Below are positions 6,551-14,161 of a stretch of 29,043 nucleotides of DNA, piece after piece. The translations under genes and the position numbers were made by a program. Under the pieces are notes generated by a model. It was given only the letters and a program-made list of their open reading frames with translations, did not search any database and was not told where the DNA came from. Numbering within the stretch: position 1 is the first letter of the stretch; each line of letters opens with the position of its first letter. This stretch comes from DATEMK01 sp039914625. Lineage in GTDB: Bacteria; Bacteroidota; Bacteroidia; AKYH767-A; OLB10. The DNA lies in contig JBDSOU010000026.1 of NCBI GenBank assembly GCA_039914625.1, forward strand, positions 1 through 29,043, in the 5' to 3' direction.

Positions 6551-7261
6551 TTATTTCTTCATCAATAAAAAAACGGAAGGCCGTTTATTGATTTCGGGAA
6601 TATTTTTTTTCCATTCTTTGATAGAACGTGTTTCAATCATTTCTGTTTCCAAAGTAATGTCTGTTGCAACACACAGTAAAGTTTCCGGTTCACATACGTC
6701 TGAAATATCATGGAGCATCGGCATATTCCGGTAAGGAGTTTCAATAAAAATTTGTGTTTGTTTCTTCTTATATGATTCCAGTTCTAATTTCTTCAGCATG
6801 GATTTACGTTGTTCTTTTTCAACCGGGAGGTAACCGTGAAAACAAAATGATTGCCCGCTGAATCCCGAAGCCATCAGAGCAAGTAAAATGGAAGAAGGGC
6901 CGGTTAACGGAATTACCCTGATAGTATTTTTATGTGCAAGTTCAACAACCAAAGCCCCCGGGTCAGCCACAGCAGGACAACCGGCTTCACTGAGTAATCC
7001 CATATTATATCCTTCACGGGCAGGATTCAATAAGTCATTTAAGTTTTTTTTCTCATCATGCTTATCAAGAACATTAATTTTAAGCTGCGGCTGAATGATT
7101 CCTGCATCAAGGCTTTTGAGAAAGTGACGTGCAGATTTTTCGTTCTCAGAAATAAAATATTCAAGAGAAGCAATAATTTTTTTTACCTCTTCAGGGATTA
7201 CATGATTGGTTTCTGTACTGCCTAAAGTACATGGTATAAGATAGAGTACTCCTTTTTCCAT
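6551..7261 (-). CDS. SAM-dependent methyltransferase, RsmI-like (tetrapyrrole methylase fold)
   Basis: The 236-residue protein starts at ATG 7261 (MEKGVLYLIPCTLG). The frame stays open further upstream, but that extension overlaps the divergent gene and lacks family features. Family motifs are the N-terminal LYLIPCTLG strand, the glycine-rich SEAGCPAVADPG near 95, the central LTGPSSILLALMASGFSG, FCFHGYLP, and IFIETPYRN. They parallel SDAGTPLISDPG, GPCAAITALSASG, GFLP and YESTHR of RsmI, which 2'-O-methylates C1402 of 16S rRNA. It is shorter than E. coli RsmI (about 286 residues) because it lacks the C-terminal extension. It could therefore be the short RsmI paralogue common in Bacteroidota, whose substrate is less certain. 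It is convergent with the FKBP gene. Confidence 0.85.
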   Translation of the reverse strand: MEKGVLYLIPCTLGSTETNHVIPEEVKKIIASLEYFISENEKSARHFLKSLDAGIIQPQLKINVLDKHDEKKNLNDLLNPAREGYNMGLLSEAGCPAVADPGALVVELAHKNTIRVIPLTGPSSILLALMASGFSGQSFCFHGYLPVEKEQRKSMLKKLELESYKKKQTQIFIETPYRNMPMLHDISDVCEPETLLCVATDITLETEMIETRSIKEWKKNIPEINKRPSVFLLMKK

Positions 7262-7363
7262 AAAGTTTTCTTTGTACTTTTGAATGTGAAAATACTTATT
7301 TTTGCTTTGTGTTAATTTTTTTCTACTTTTATTTTTTATTAAATGCGTTTCAGACGAGGTACT

Positions 7364-7768
7364 ATGGAAAAAGTAATTTTTGAAAAGCCTTTTCTTAAAA
7401 TAGTTGCAGATGATGAAAAAAAACTGATTCATTTGCGGTGGATTAATTATGCACAATCTGCTGATTTTCGCGAAGGGCTGAATTTTGCTCTCGAATATGT
7501 TCGCAAACATAAAGTTAAAAGATGGCTGGCGAACCTCCGCGACATGTCCATTATAAAAGAAGCCGACAGAAATTGGACCAATGAAGAATGGTTTCCTGAA
7601 CTTGCAAAAACAGAGCTTAAAAGAATGGCGATTCTTGTTTCAATGGATTTTTTGAATCAGTCTGCCGTTACACGCATCATGAACAAAGCGGAAGAAGTAA
7701 TCCGGTTTGAAACGGAATATTTCAATGACATTGACCGCGCACGTGACTGGCTTTTGGAGGAAAACTGA
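7364..7768 (+). CDS. STAS/SpoIIAA-like protein, about 134 aa
   Basis: This is a small soluble protein of a family widespread in Bacteroidota. The pattern is a beta-rich start (VIFEKPFLKIVADDEKKLIH), a segment HLRWINYAQSADFREGLNFA, then KRWLANLRDMSIIKEADRNW, a beta strand with MAILVSMDFL, and a final helix DIDRARDWLLEE. The order of strands and helices, and the WLADLR-like motif, fit a STAS/SpoIIAA-type fold, often linked with sensing or regulation. No catalytic motif is visible. Two ATGs are possible, at 7343 and 7364. The second is preceded by a GAGG seven bases upstream and gives the start MEKVIFEKPF, which fits relatives better. It is divergent from the RsmI-like gene across a short AT-rich gap. 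The exact role is unknown. Confidence 0.75.
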   Translation: MEKVIFEKPFLKIVADDEKKLIHLRWINYAQSADFREGLNFALEYVRKHKVKRWLANLRDMSIIKEADRNWTNEEWFPELAKTELKRMAILVSMDFLNQSAVTRIMNKAEEVIRFETEYFNDIDRARDWLLEEN

Positions 7769-7842
7769 TTTTAAGATACATTGTGGAAAGAACAATCTTC
7801 CATATTTCTAAATATGTTGCCGTTAAATAAAACAATCTTCTC

Positions 7843-7869
7843 TTTGGTTTTGAAAATAATTTAAGTTTG
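7843..7869 (+). promoter_or_regulatory. Probable promoter of the TonB-dependent receptor
   Basis: TAAGTTTG at 7862-7869 matches the Bacteroidota -7 consensus TAnnTTTG exactly. A TTTG at 7843-7846 could serve as the -33 element, but the 15-base gap is a little shorter than usual. The receptor ATG follows at 7896. Confidence 0.5.
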
Positions 7870-7895
7870 CCTAACAAATCTAAAACAAAAAAATT

Positions 7896-10673
7896 ATGAA
7901 AAAGAAAATCTACATCTTTCTGTGTTCATTGCTTCCTGTTTTTGCTTTTGCACAAAGTGCGGTGAAAGTAAAAGTTACTGATGCGCAAAATAATGCAGCA
8001 TTACCAGGAGCAAATGTCGTTGTAAAAGGAACTACCAATGGCGCTTCTGCAAATGCAGACGGTATGCTAACCATCCAGGCAAAACCCAATGATTCCCTCG
8101 AGGTACATATGATCGGTTACGAAACGCTAACAGTTGCTATTAATAACAAAACGGAAATAACAGTTGCTTTGAAATCTTCTGCAACTCAATTAACGGATGT
8201 AGTTGTAACAGGAACACGCAGTCCCGGTCGTGTGAAAACAGAAACACCTGTGCCGGTTGATGTGATCAATATAAAACAAGTTTCATCATCAACCAGCCGG
8301 ATGGATTTAACTTCGTTGCTGAATTATGCTGCACCATCTTTGAATTACAACAAGCAAAGCGGTGCTGATGGTGCAGATCACGTTGACCTTGCTACATTGC
8401 GGGGTTTAGGACCCGATCAGACATTGGTTCTTATCAATGGTAAACGCAGGCATCAGACAGCATTTGTTGCTTTGTTCGGAACAAGAGGAAGAGGAAATTC
8501 CGGGACAGATTTAAATACCATTCCAGTTTCATCAATTGACCATGTTGAAATTTTGAGAGATGGCGCTTCTGCTCAATACGGTTCAGATGCCATTGCGGGT
8601 GTGATCAATATTGTTTTGAAAAAAAATGTAAAAGAATTTTCAGGCGACATAGGTTATGCAGGATATTATGATAAAGATTTTAATCCTGCTTTCAAATCTG
8701 ATTTCGGGCAATATGTGCATGATAATAAATTTGACGGAGGAGGTTTTTCATTCAACGGAAATTACGGTGTGCCGGTAGGAAGGCATGACGGGTTTGTAAA
8801 TTTCTCTGTGAATTTGCTGAACCAAGAAAAAACGTATAGGCAGGTAAGTGATACTTCCGATCTTTTTAACAACGATGCAGCATTGCCAATTGATATTTAC
8901 AGGAGAGCAAATGGTGATGGTTCAGTAAAAACAGGAGGAGCATTTGTGAATGCAGAATTTCCATGCAGCAACAGCAAGACTACGGTTTACACTTTTGGCG
9001 GTTATAATTATGGTGAGTCTGATGCATTTGCTTTTACAAGAAATTTTTCAGCACGTCCTGATCGTTTCCCTATTGATGCAAACGGTAATTTAATTTTTGT
9101 GGATGGCATTATGCAAACCACACCTGATGGTGAAACGTATTTCAATCCTCATATCCAGTCTCATATTTCAGATGGCTCATTTGCTGCTGGTGTAAAAGGA
9201 AAAATGAACAATAACTGGAACTGGGACATCAGCAATAATGTCGGAAGAAATGATTTTCATTTTTACGGAGACAAAACTTTTAATGCTTCGCTTGGAGCTG
9301 ATCAAACACATTTTGATGACGGAGGATTTTCTTTTTTACAAAATACGTCTAACCTCAACGTTAGTAAACAAATTTCGGGAATTGCAGAAGGTTTCAATTT
9401 AGCAGGAGGATTGGAATACCGCTATGAAATGTACAAACTGTATGCAGGAGAAGAAGCATCTTACGCAAATTATGATGTGACAGGAAATCAGGCAACAGGT
9501 TCGCAGGGATTTCCGGGTTATCAGCCATCGGATGAAGTGAATGCCAATCGATCAACTGTCGGAGGATATATTGATGCAGAATTAGATGTCACAAAAAAGT
9601 TTTTAATTACAGGAGCAGTGCGTGCTGAAAATTACAGTGACTTTGGATTCACGAGTAACTATAAAATGTCTGCACGATATAAAGTTGCTGATAATTTCAG
9701 TTTGCGTGCATCGGGGAGCACAGGGTTTCGTGCGCCATCATTGCAGCAAATAAATTTCAGTTCCACGTTTACCACCGTTCAGGGAGGAATAGTGGCAGAA
9801 GTAAAAATTGCTCCTAACTATAGTCCTATCACACAAGCTGCGGGCATTCCTGAACTGAAACAGGAGAAAGCATTAAATGCCGGAGCTGGTTTTACGTATT
9901 CACCAATAAAGAATTTTAACATTACCATTGATGGCTATTGGGTACAGGTAAAAGACCGCGTAGTGTTATCAGGACAATTTGATGGAACTGACCAAACATT
10001 GGATCCCGAATTTCTCTCAGCACTGAATTCATTTAATGCTGCTTATGCGCAGTTTTTTGCTAATGCGGTTAACACTACTAACAAAGGAGTTGATGCGGTT
10101 GTTGAATACAAGAAAGTGATGGAGAAAAATTCTTTCCGCGTTACACTTGCCGGAAATTATCAGAAAATGACTATTGACAAAATAAATGTTCCGGCAAAAT
10201 TAAATGACACAGAGCAACACCAGCAAACATTTTTAAGCGATCGCGAGCAGGCATTTATTCTTGCATCAGCGCCAGAAATGAAAGGCGCTTTATCATTAGA
10301 ATATGGAATAAATAAGCTGACCATCGGAGCACGCTTTACTTATTTCGGAAAAGTTACTTTACTTGGTTATGGTGAAGATGCGCTTGGAATTAATCCGCAA
10401 GTGCCGACTGACCTTGATGGTTCAGTTTATGTTCCTGATCGTTATCCCTACAACGGAAAGTTAGTGAGCGATGTGTATGTATCTTACAAAATTTGTAATC
10501 ATGCCTCTATAAGCATTGGCGCTGACAATGTATTTAACGTGCATCCTGATTATGGCGCAGTATTGTCAGCAAAAGGCTGGGCATATAATACAGAAACAGG
10601 CGGTGCATGGGATGCAGTGCAGATGGGAAGCAATGGAATGAGATTGTTTACGCGATTATCTTTTAATTTTTAA
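7896..10673 (+). CDS. TonB-dependent outer-membrane receptor with CarboxypepD_reg-like domain
   Basis: This 925-residue outer-membrane transporter takes up a large or scarce substrate using energy passed by TonB. In order it has a signal peptide (MKKKIYIFLCSLLPVFAFAQ), a carboxypeptidase-regulatory-like beta domain at about 22-95 (VKVTDAQNNAALPGANVVVK), and a plug domain at about 110-235 with the signatures LRGLGPDQTLVLINGKRRH and VEILRDGASAQYGSDAIAGV. A 22-strand barrel follows, with SGSTGFRAPSLQQ near 610 and a C-terminal strand ending in Phe (RLFTRLSFNF). The N-terminal extension is shared with SusC-like receptors, but no SusD gene is adjacent, so a siderophore, vitamin or peptide ligand is as likely as a glycan. 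The substrate cannot be read from the sequence. The gene is monocistronic, with its own promoter and terminator. Confidence 0.93.
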   Translation: MKKKIYIFLCSLLPVFAFAQSAVKVKVTDAQNNAALPGANVVVKGTTNGASANADGMLTIQAKPNDSLEVHMIGYETLTVAINNKTEITVALKSSATQLTDVVVTGTRSPGRVKTETPVPVDVINIKQVSSSTSRMDLTSLLNYAAPSLNYNKQSGADGADHVDLATLRGLGPDQTLVLINGKRRHQTAFVALFGTRGRGNSGTDLNTIPVSSIDHVEILRDGASAQYGSDAIAGVINIVLKKNVKEFSGDIGYAGYYDKDFNPAFKSDFGQYVHDNKFDGGGFSFNGNYGVPVGRHDGFVNFSVNLLNQEKTYRQVSDTSDLFNNDAALPIDIYRRANGDGSVKTGGAFVNAEFPCSNSKTTVYTFGGYNYGESDAFAFTRNFSARPDRFPIDANGNLIFVDGIMQTTPDGETYFNPHIQSHISDGSFAAGVKGKMNNNWNWDISNNVGRNDFHFYGDKTFNASLGADQTHFDDGGFSFLQNTSNLNVSKQISGIAEGFNLAGGLEYRYEMYKLYAGEEASYANYDVTGNQATGSQGFPGYQPSDEVNANRSTVGGYIDAELDVTKKFLITGAVRAENYSDFGFTSNYKMSARYKVADNFSLRASGSTGFRAPSLQQINFSSTFTTVQGGIVAEVKIAPNYSPITQAAGIPELKQEKALNAGAGFTYSPIKNFNITIDGYWVQVKDRVVLSGQFDGTDQTLDPEFLSALNSFNAAYAQFFANAVNTTNKGVDAVVEYKKVMEKNSFRVTLAGNYQKMTIDKINVPAKLNDTEQHQQTFLSDREQAFILASAPEMKGALSLEYGINKLTIGARFTYFGKVTLLGYGEDALGINPQVPTDLDGSVYVPDRYPYNGKLVSDVYVSYKICNHASISIGADNVFNVHPDYGAVLSAKGWAYNTETGGAWDAVQMGSNGMRLFTRLSFNF

Positions 10674-10720
10674 ATCAAGATAACACAGAAGAACTTATTA
10701 CAACAAGTCGCAATAAAAAG

Positions 10721-10755
10721 AATGCGCTCAATCGAATTAGAGCGCATTTTTTTTT
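10721..10755 (+). terminator. Intrinsic terminator of the TonB-dependent receptor gene
   Basis: A 9-bp perfect stem, AATGCGCTC (10721-10729) with GAGCGCATT (10740-10748), closes a 10-base loop and runs into nine T residues (10747-10755). It lies 47 bases after the receptor stop. A run of A at 10716-10719 on the other side could let it also stop the leftward tpiA transcript, but less strongly. Confidence 0.88.
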
Positions 10756-10765
10756 GAAAGAAGAT

Positions 10766-11527
10766 TCAAAAACTTTTTACAATGGTGACAAAGCTTTTTG
10801 CTTTCAAAGAAGCGCCACCGATTAATCCGCCATCAATATCGTTTTGAGAAAATAATTCTTTTGCATTCTGTTCGTTACAGCTTCCGCCATAGAGAATGGA
10901 ACAAGATGCTGCAGCTTCATAGGAATATTTCTTTGCAATCAAATTCCTGATAAATGCATGGATTTCCTGAGCCTGTGCAGGTGAAGCAGTCACGCCTGTG
11001 CCGATAGCCCACACAGGTTCATAAGCGATTATGATTTTACGGAAATCATTTTCATCAAAAAGAAAAACAGCTTCATTTAATTGCCGGGCTATAATTTCAA
11101 AATGATTGTTTGCATTGCGCTCGTTCAATGTTTCACCACAGCAGAATATCGGTGTAAGATCATTTTGCAAAGCCAGTTTTATTTTTTCGGCTATTACATC
11201 ATTAGTTTCATTAAAATAACCTCGTCTTTCGGAATGTCCAATAATGACATATTCAGCCCCGACAGATTTTATCATTGCGGCAGAAACTTCACCGGTATAT
11301 GCACCTGATGAAATCGAAGAACAGTTTTGTGCAGCCACACTGATTCGTTTTTCCTCCTGTGTCAGGTACCTTACTATGCCAATATGTAAAAATGGCGGAG
11401 CAAGAATAATTTTCACCTCCCTGGTATTTTCAGCTTTCAGCAGTTCTGCGATTTCTGTGGTAAGACTGACCGCTTCTTCGTGGGTGCAGTTCATTTTCCA
11501 GTTACCGGCAACTATTTTTTTTCGCAT
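10766..11527 (-). CDS. tpiA: Triosephosphate isomerase
   Basis: TpiA interconverts dihydroxyacetone phosphate and glyceraldehyde 3-phosphate in glycolysis and gluconeogenesis in the cytosol. The 253-residue protein is full length. The catalytic residues are in place: Lys11 in AGNWKMN, His98 in IIGHSERRGYFNE, and Glu170 in AYEPVWAIGTG, which also begins the flexible loop. The phosphate-binding segments ILYGGSC and DGGLIGGASL close the barrel. The start ATG 11527 gives the usual MRKKIVAGNWKMN. In many Bacteroidota tpiA lies with genes of the DoxX/BT_3928 and DUF1599 type and folP. Here the same set is present, with a TonB-C gene placed between tpiA and the DoxX gene. Confidence 0.98.
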   Translation of the reverse strand: MRKKIVAGNWKMNCTHEEAVSLTTEIAELLKAENTREVKIILAPPFLHIGIVRYLTQEEKRISVAAQNCSSISSGAYTGEVSAAMIKSVGAEYVIIGHSERRGYFNETNDVIAEKIKLALQNDLTPIFCCGETLNERNANNHFEIIARQLNEAVFLFDENDFRKIIIAYEPVWAIGTGVTASPAQAQEIHAFIRNLIAKKYSYEAAASCSILYGGSCNEQNAKELFSQNDIDGGLIGGASLKAKSFVTIVKSF

Positions 11528-11685
11528 GGTTATCTTTTAGAATTCAAAATTAAAATTTGTTTGCAAGATAAATTTTATATTTACATAAAATTAAATCCGG
11601 TGAAAAATATTTTACTCATCATGATTACTTGTATCAACTCATTTTTTGCTAACCCGTAATTTTACTGTAAAGATTAATTTACTTT

Positions 11686-12093
11686 TTGAAACATTCCATT
11701 AATCTGCTTATTTTATTCTTTGCAACTCAAATTTCCTTTGCACAGGATGGCGAAAATCCGTTGCCATATAAGTTTGAAGAAGCCCCGTTTGATATCGCAC
11801 CGCAATTTCCGGGCGGAACACCTTCAATGAATAAATTTTTTACGGACAGCATCCGTTATCCCGAACCGGAAAAATCAAAAGGGCTGGAAGGAAGTGTACA
11901 GTTAAAGTTTTTAATAACCAAAAAAGGAAAAGTTACAAAAGTGGAAGCGATAAACGGAACTCCCGGAGCGCCAAATTTTGTGAAGGAAGCTATCAGTATT
12001 ATTGAAAAAATGCCATTATGGATTCCCGCAACAAAAAAAGGCAAAAGTGTAGCGGCAGCATATTACCTGTCAGTACCTTTTAAATTGAAATAA
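11686..12093 (+). CDS. Exported TonB C-terminal-domain protein, TTG start
   Basis: This is a 135-residue exported protein with a signal peptide (MKHSINLLILFFATQISFAQ) and one TonB C-terminal domain at about 40-135. Family features are FPGGTPSMNKFFTDSIRYPE, EGSVQLKFLITKKGKVTKV, and the final MPLWIPATKKGKSVAAAYYL. TonB normally links the inner-membrane ExbBD motor to outer-membrane receptors, but this protein has no transmembrane anchor or Pro-rich spanning region. It may therefore act in the periplasm as a stand-alone domain, as many Bacteroidota paralogues do. The only start that includes the signal peptide is TTG 11686; the next Met is residue 48. It lies between the divergent tpiA and the convergent DoxX gene. 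Confidence 0.85.
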   Translation: MKHSINLLILFFATQISFAQDGENPLPYKFEEAPFDIAPQFPGGTPSMNKFFTDSIRYPEPEKSKGLEGSVQLKFLITKKGKVTKVEAINGTPGAPNFVKEAISIIEKMPLWIPATKKGKSVAAAYYLSVPFKLK

Positions 12094-12133
12094 TCCTCCC
12101 CTCCCCTATTGAAAGAGTAATAAAATTTCACTT

Positions 12134-13465
12134 TCACTTTTTAAAATACTTTCCGTTTAATTCTTCAAAATCCGGCAAATGTTTATGATGCCACATATCA
12201 ATCACCACACCGTCTTTTAAAAGAACCAATCCCGGATTGGAACGGATGATGGTTTTTAGAGGCGTTTCATCGGCTGTATAAAAAGGAAATGGCGTATTCA
12301 ATTCATGTCTGAAATCATCCACTTTCATATCACCTCCGCAAACAGCATAGAATTTAATTCCTGCTTTTTCACATTGTACTGCAAGCGGATTTAGTTTTTC
12401 TGTAATGGCATTCTTATTTACCTCAGCCATTCTGTAAATTACAACCATGAAAGAATAATTCGGATCAGCAAGCAGTGTATCAGTTACATTTTCTCCATCT
12501 TCATTGCTGATGTAAAGGTTATTTATTTTAGCAGGAATGCCGGGATCAATTATGGAATCCTTTCGATCAATAAAATCCCAGTCATCTGAAAGGTCGCCCA
12601 ATTCTTCAGTTGTAAAATTCTTTGTTTCATTAGTTTTTGTATTCTTATAAATGAAAACCATTTTACGTACTTCCGGTTTTAACATTTGACGCTGTTCACG
12701 AATATTGTTTCCGATTTTATAAGGTCGAAAATCCACTATTGGCAAACCCCATATGTAATTTGAAAAACAAAAGAGCAGCGAAGCAAGTGTTCCTCCATAT
12801 ACTATAAAATTATTAGTGCTTCTTTTCACTATCGGTTTAATATAACCCACTCCTATAACGAGAATAAAAATCAGTACATCAAGAACTATATCTTTATAAA
12901 AAGTTTGCCACGGTTTCAGTTTCATGAAATCCCCAAAGCAGCCGCAATCAGTTACTTTCATTTTTGTTTCAGTGAATTCACAATGGAAGTAGCCGGAGGT
13001 TTTGAGCATTCCTAAAAAGGAAATAGTAAGGATCAAAGTAATCCAGAAAACTTTTTTTCCTCCAGGTGAATTAAATTTTGCGGCACTTACCATCAGCAAA
13101 ACAATAATTGCAATGGAATGCAAAGCAAAAGGAATTGTCGGGCAGAACCCTGATAAATATGTAAAGCCTGTAAGCACAGTGAAAAACAACGTCATCAAAA
13201 ATAAAATCCACACTGTGAATTTTGGTTTCCACCCGGTAAGTAAAGCAATCCCTGCAGCCATTTCTATTACAATCATGAACACTGCAAACGGTGTAGATAA
13301 AGAATTCATCCATTCCCAGAAAGCACTTAAACCGAGTGGAGAAAATGCTTCAAAATATTCGTGCATTTTATAACTCGTTCCCAGTGGGTCAATGGCTTTG
13401 ACGAATCCTGAAAAAATAAATAAGGCACCAACTAAAATGCGGATGATGTTGACAAGAAATTTCAT
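12134..13465 (-). CDS. DoxX-type membrane protein with thioredoxin-like tail (BT_3928 family)
   Basis: The 443-residue protein combines an N-terminal four-helix DoxX/MauE-type membrane domain (residues 1-130), three further membrane helices (about 137-160, 188-207, 222-241) and a soluble C-terminal part of about 190 residues. The MauE-like motif DCGCFGD is at 173-179. It carries the Cys pair that marks proteins handing electrons or disulfides across the membrane. The soluble part has a thioredoxin-like layout (SFMVVIYRMAEVN, AGIKFYAVCGGD, NPGLVLLKDGVVIDMWHH) but no CXXC, so it may bind rather than reduce. The start codon ATG 13465 directly abuts a heptad repeat at 13466. It is cotranscribed downstream of DUF1599, the typical Bacteroidota order. 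The partner is unknown; a role in redox homeostasis is inference. Confidence 0.85.
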   Translation of the reverse strand: MKFLVNIIRILVGALFIFSGFVKAIDPLGTSYKMHEYFEAFSPLGLSAFWEWMNSLSTPFAVFMIVIEMAAGIALLTGWKPKFTVWILFLMTLFFTVLTGFTYLSGFCPTIPFALHSIAIIVLLMVSAAKFNSPGGKKVFWITLILTISFLGMLKTSGYFHCEFTETKMKVTDCGCFGDFMKLKPWQTFYKDIVLDVLIFILVIGVGYIKPIVKRSTNNFIVYGGTLASLLFCFSNYIWGLPIVDFRPYKIGNNIREQRQMLKPEVRKMVFIYKNTKTNETKNFTTEELGDLSDDWDFIDRKDSIIDPGIPAKINNLYISNEDGENVTDTLLADPNYSFMVVIYRMAEVNKNAITEKLNPLAVQCEKAGIKFYAVCGGDMKVDDFRHELNTPFPFYTADETPLKTIIRSNPGLVLLKDGVVIDMWHHKHLPDFEELNGKYFKK

Positions 13466-13490
13466 AGTTTAAAGTCTAAAGTTTAAAGTT
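13466..13490. repeat. Heptad array AGTTTAA x3.5, abutting the doxX start
   Basis: The 7-bp units AGTTTAA, AGTCTAA, AGTTTAA and a partial AGTT run back to back and begin at the base next to the DoxX start codon. They therefore form its untranslated leader or the intercistronic gap after DUF1599. Confidence 0.85.
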
Positions 13491-13516
13491 GGTTCGATAT
13501 ATTATTCAACTTCGCC

Positions 13517-13558
13517 AATTCTAATTTCTAATTTCTAATTTCTAATTTCCAGCTTCCA
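13517..13558. repeat. Heptad array ATTTCTA x6, overlapping the DUF1599 stop
   Basis: Six consecutive 7-mers occur: AATTCTA, ATTTCTA three times, ATTTCCA and GCTTCCA. On the minus strand they read as TTAGAAA and TTGGAAG-like units. They encode the last residues (LEAGN) and the TAG stop of DUF1599 and continue 25 bases beyond it. Confidence 0.88.
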
Positions 13559-14081
13559 GTTTTATCATTGCAAAGACAGCATAATTGATAATGTCATAAT
13601 AATTTGCATCAATGCCTTCTGAAATGATAGTTTCTCCCTTGTTGTCTTCAATTTGTTTGATGCGCAATAATTTTACAAGGATAAGATCAGTCATGGAGCT
13701 TACCCTCATTTTGCGCCAAGCTTCTCCGTAATCGTGATTTTTATCTTCCATCAGGCTTTTTGAATGTTTGATGTATTTATCAAAATATTTTGAAGCGTCC
13801 TCTGAATTCAAATCCGGTTTTGAGGAAACTCCCAATTCCAATTGGATGTTTGCAATTACTGCATAATTAATAATGCCGGCAAATTCAGAATAAACTCCGT
13901 CTTCAACTTTTTGTGTTCCTTTTTCCTCAATGCTGCGGATACGCTGCGCTTTAATAAAAATCTGGTCGGTGATGGAACTAATGCGGAGAATGCGCCATGC
14001 ACTTCCGTAATCTTTCATCTTCTTAACAAATATATCTTTGCAAAAAGCTACGGCTTTGTCGTATTGCTGGGAAGTATTCAA
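13542..14081 (-). CDS. DUF1599 protein, internally duplicated, TTG start
   Basis: This 179-residue soluble protein is made of two homologous halves. Residues about 14-85 (KKMKDYGSAWRILRISSITD, then GIINYAVIANIQLELG) match residues about 105-179 (DYGEAWRKMRVSSMTD, then DIINYAVFAMIKLEAG). This tandem arrangement is the hallmark of DUF1599, which I recall is also described as a nucleotide-modification-associated domain; its reaction is not established. The DYGxAW and INYAV motifs are the conserved, probably binding, residues. The only possible start is TTG 14081, since a stop lies seven codons upstream in frame and the next Met is internal to the first domain. Heptad repeats lie 1 base upstream of the start and overlap the stop. 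It heads a leftward operon with the DoxX-type gene and is divergent from folP. Confidence 0.88.
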   Translation of the reverse strand: MNTSQQYDKAVAFCKDIFVKKMKDYGSAWRILRISSITDQIFIKAQRIRSIEEKGTQKVEDGVYSEFAGIINYAVIANIQLELGVSSKPDLNSEDASKYFDKYIKHSKSLMEDKNHDYGEAWRKMRVSSMTDLILVKLLRIKQIEDNKGETIISEGIDANYYDIINYAVFAMIKLEAGN

Positions 14082-14082
14082 A

Positions 14083-14110
14083 TTGGAAGCTGGAAGTTAG
14101 AAGTTGGAAG
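14083..14110. repeat. Heptad array TTGGAAG x4, upstream of DUF1599
   Basis: Four back-to-back 7-mers occur: TTGGAAG, CTGGAAG, TTAGAAG and TTGGAAG. The array starts 1 base upstream of the TTG start codon of DUF1599 and fills the near part of the divergent gap to folP. Confidence 0.88.
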
Positions 14111-14122
14111 CCTGATACCGGT

Positions 14123-14161
14123 TTCGTTATTCGTTAATTCTTATAGATTCGTTATTCGCAG
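14123..14161. repeat. Heptad-like array TTCGTTA, abutting the folP start
   Basis: TTCGTTA occurs at 14123 and 14130, then a degenerate ATTCTTA with a 4-base insert, then TTCGTTA at 14148 and TTCGCAG up to 14161. The next base begins the folP ATG. The sequence differs from the other arrays but has the same 7-bp period and the same placement against a start codon. Confidence 0.7.

Noticed and set aside
6570..6585. Terminator hairpin AAACGG/CCGTTT
   Set aside because: It lies inside the coding end of the RsmI-like gene and is not followed by a T-tract in the right place.
7262..7510. N-terminal extension of the RsmI-like protein
   Set aside because: The extension has no family features, crosses the promoter region and overlaps the STAS-like gene on the other strand; Met at 7261 matches the family start.
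13466..13558. CRISPR array at the short repeats
   Set aside because: The units are contiguous 7-mers without spacers; there are no 25-40-bp repeats and no cas genes.
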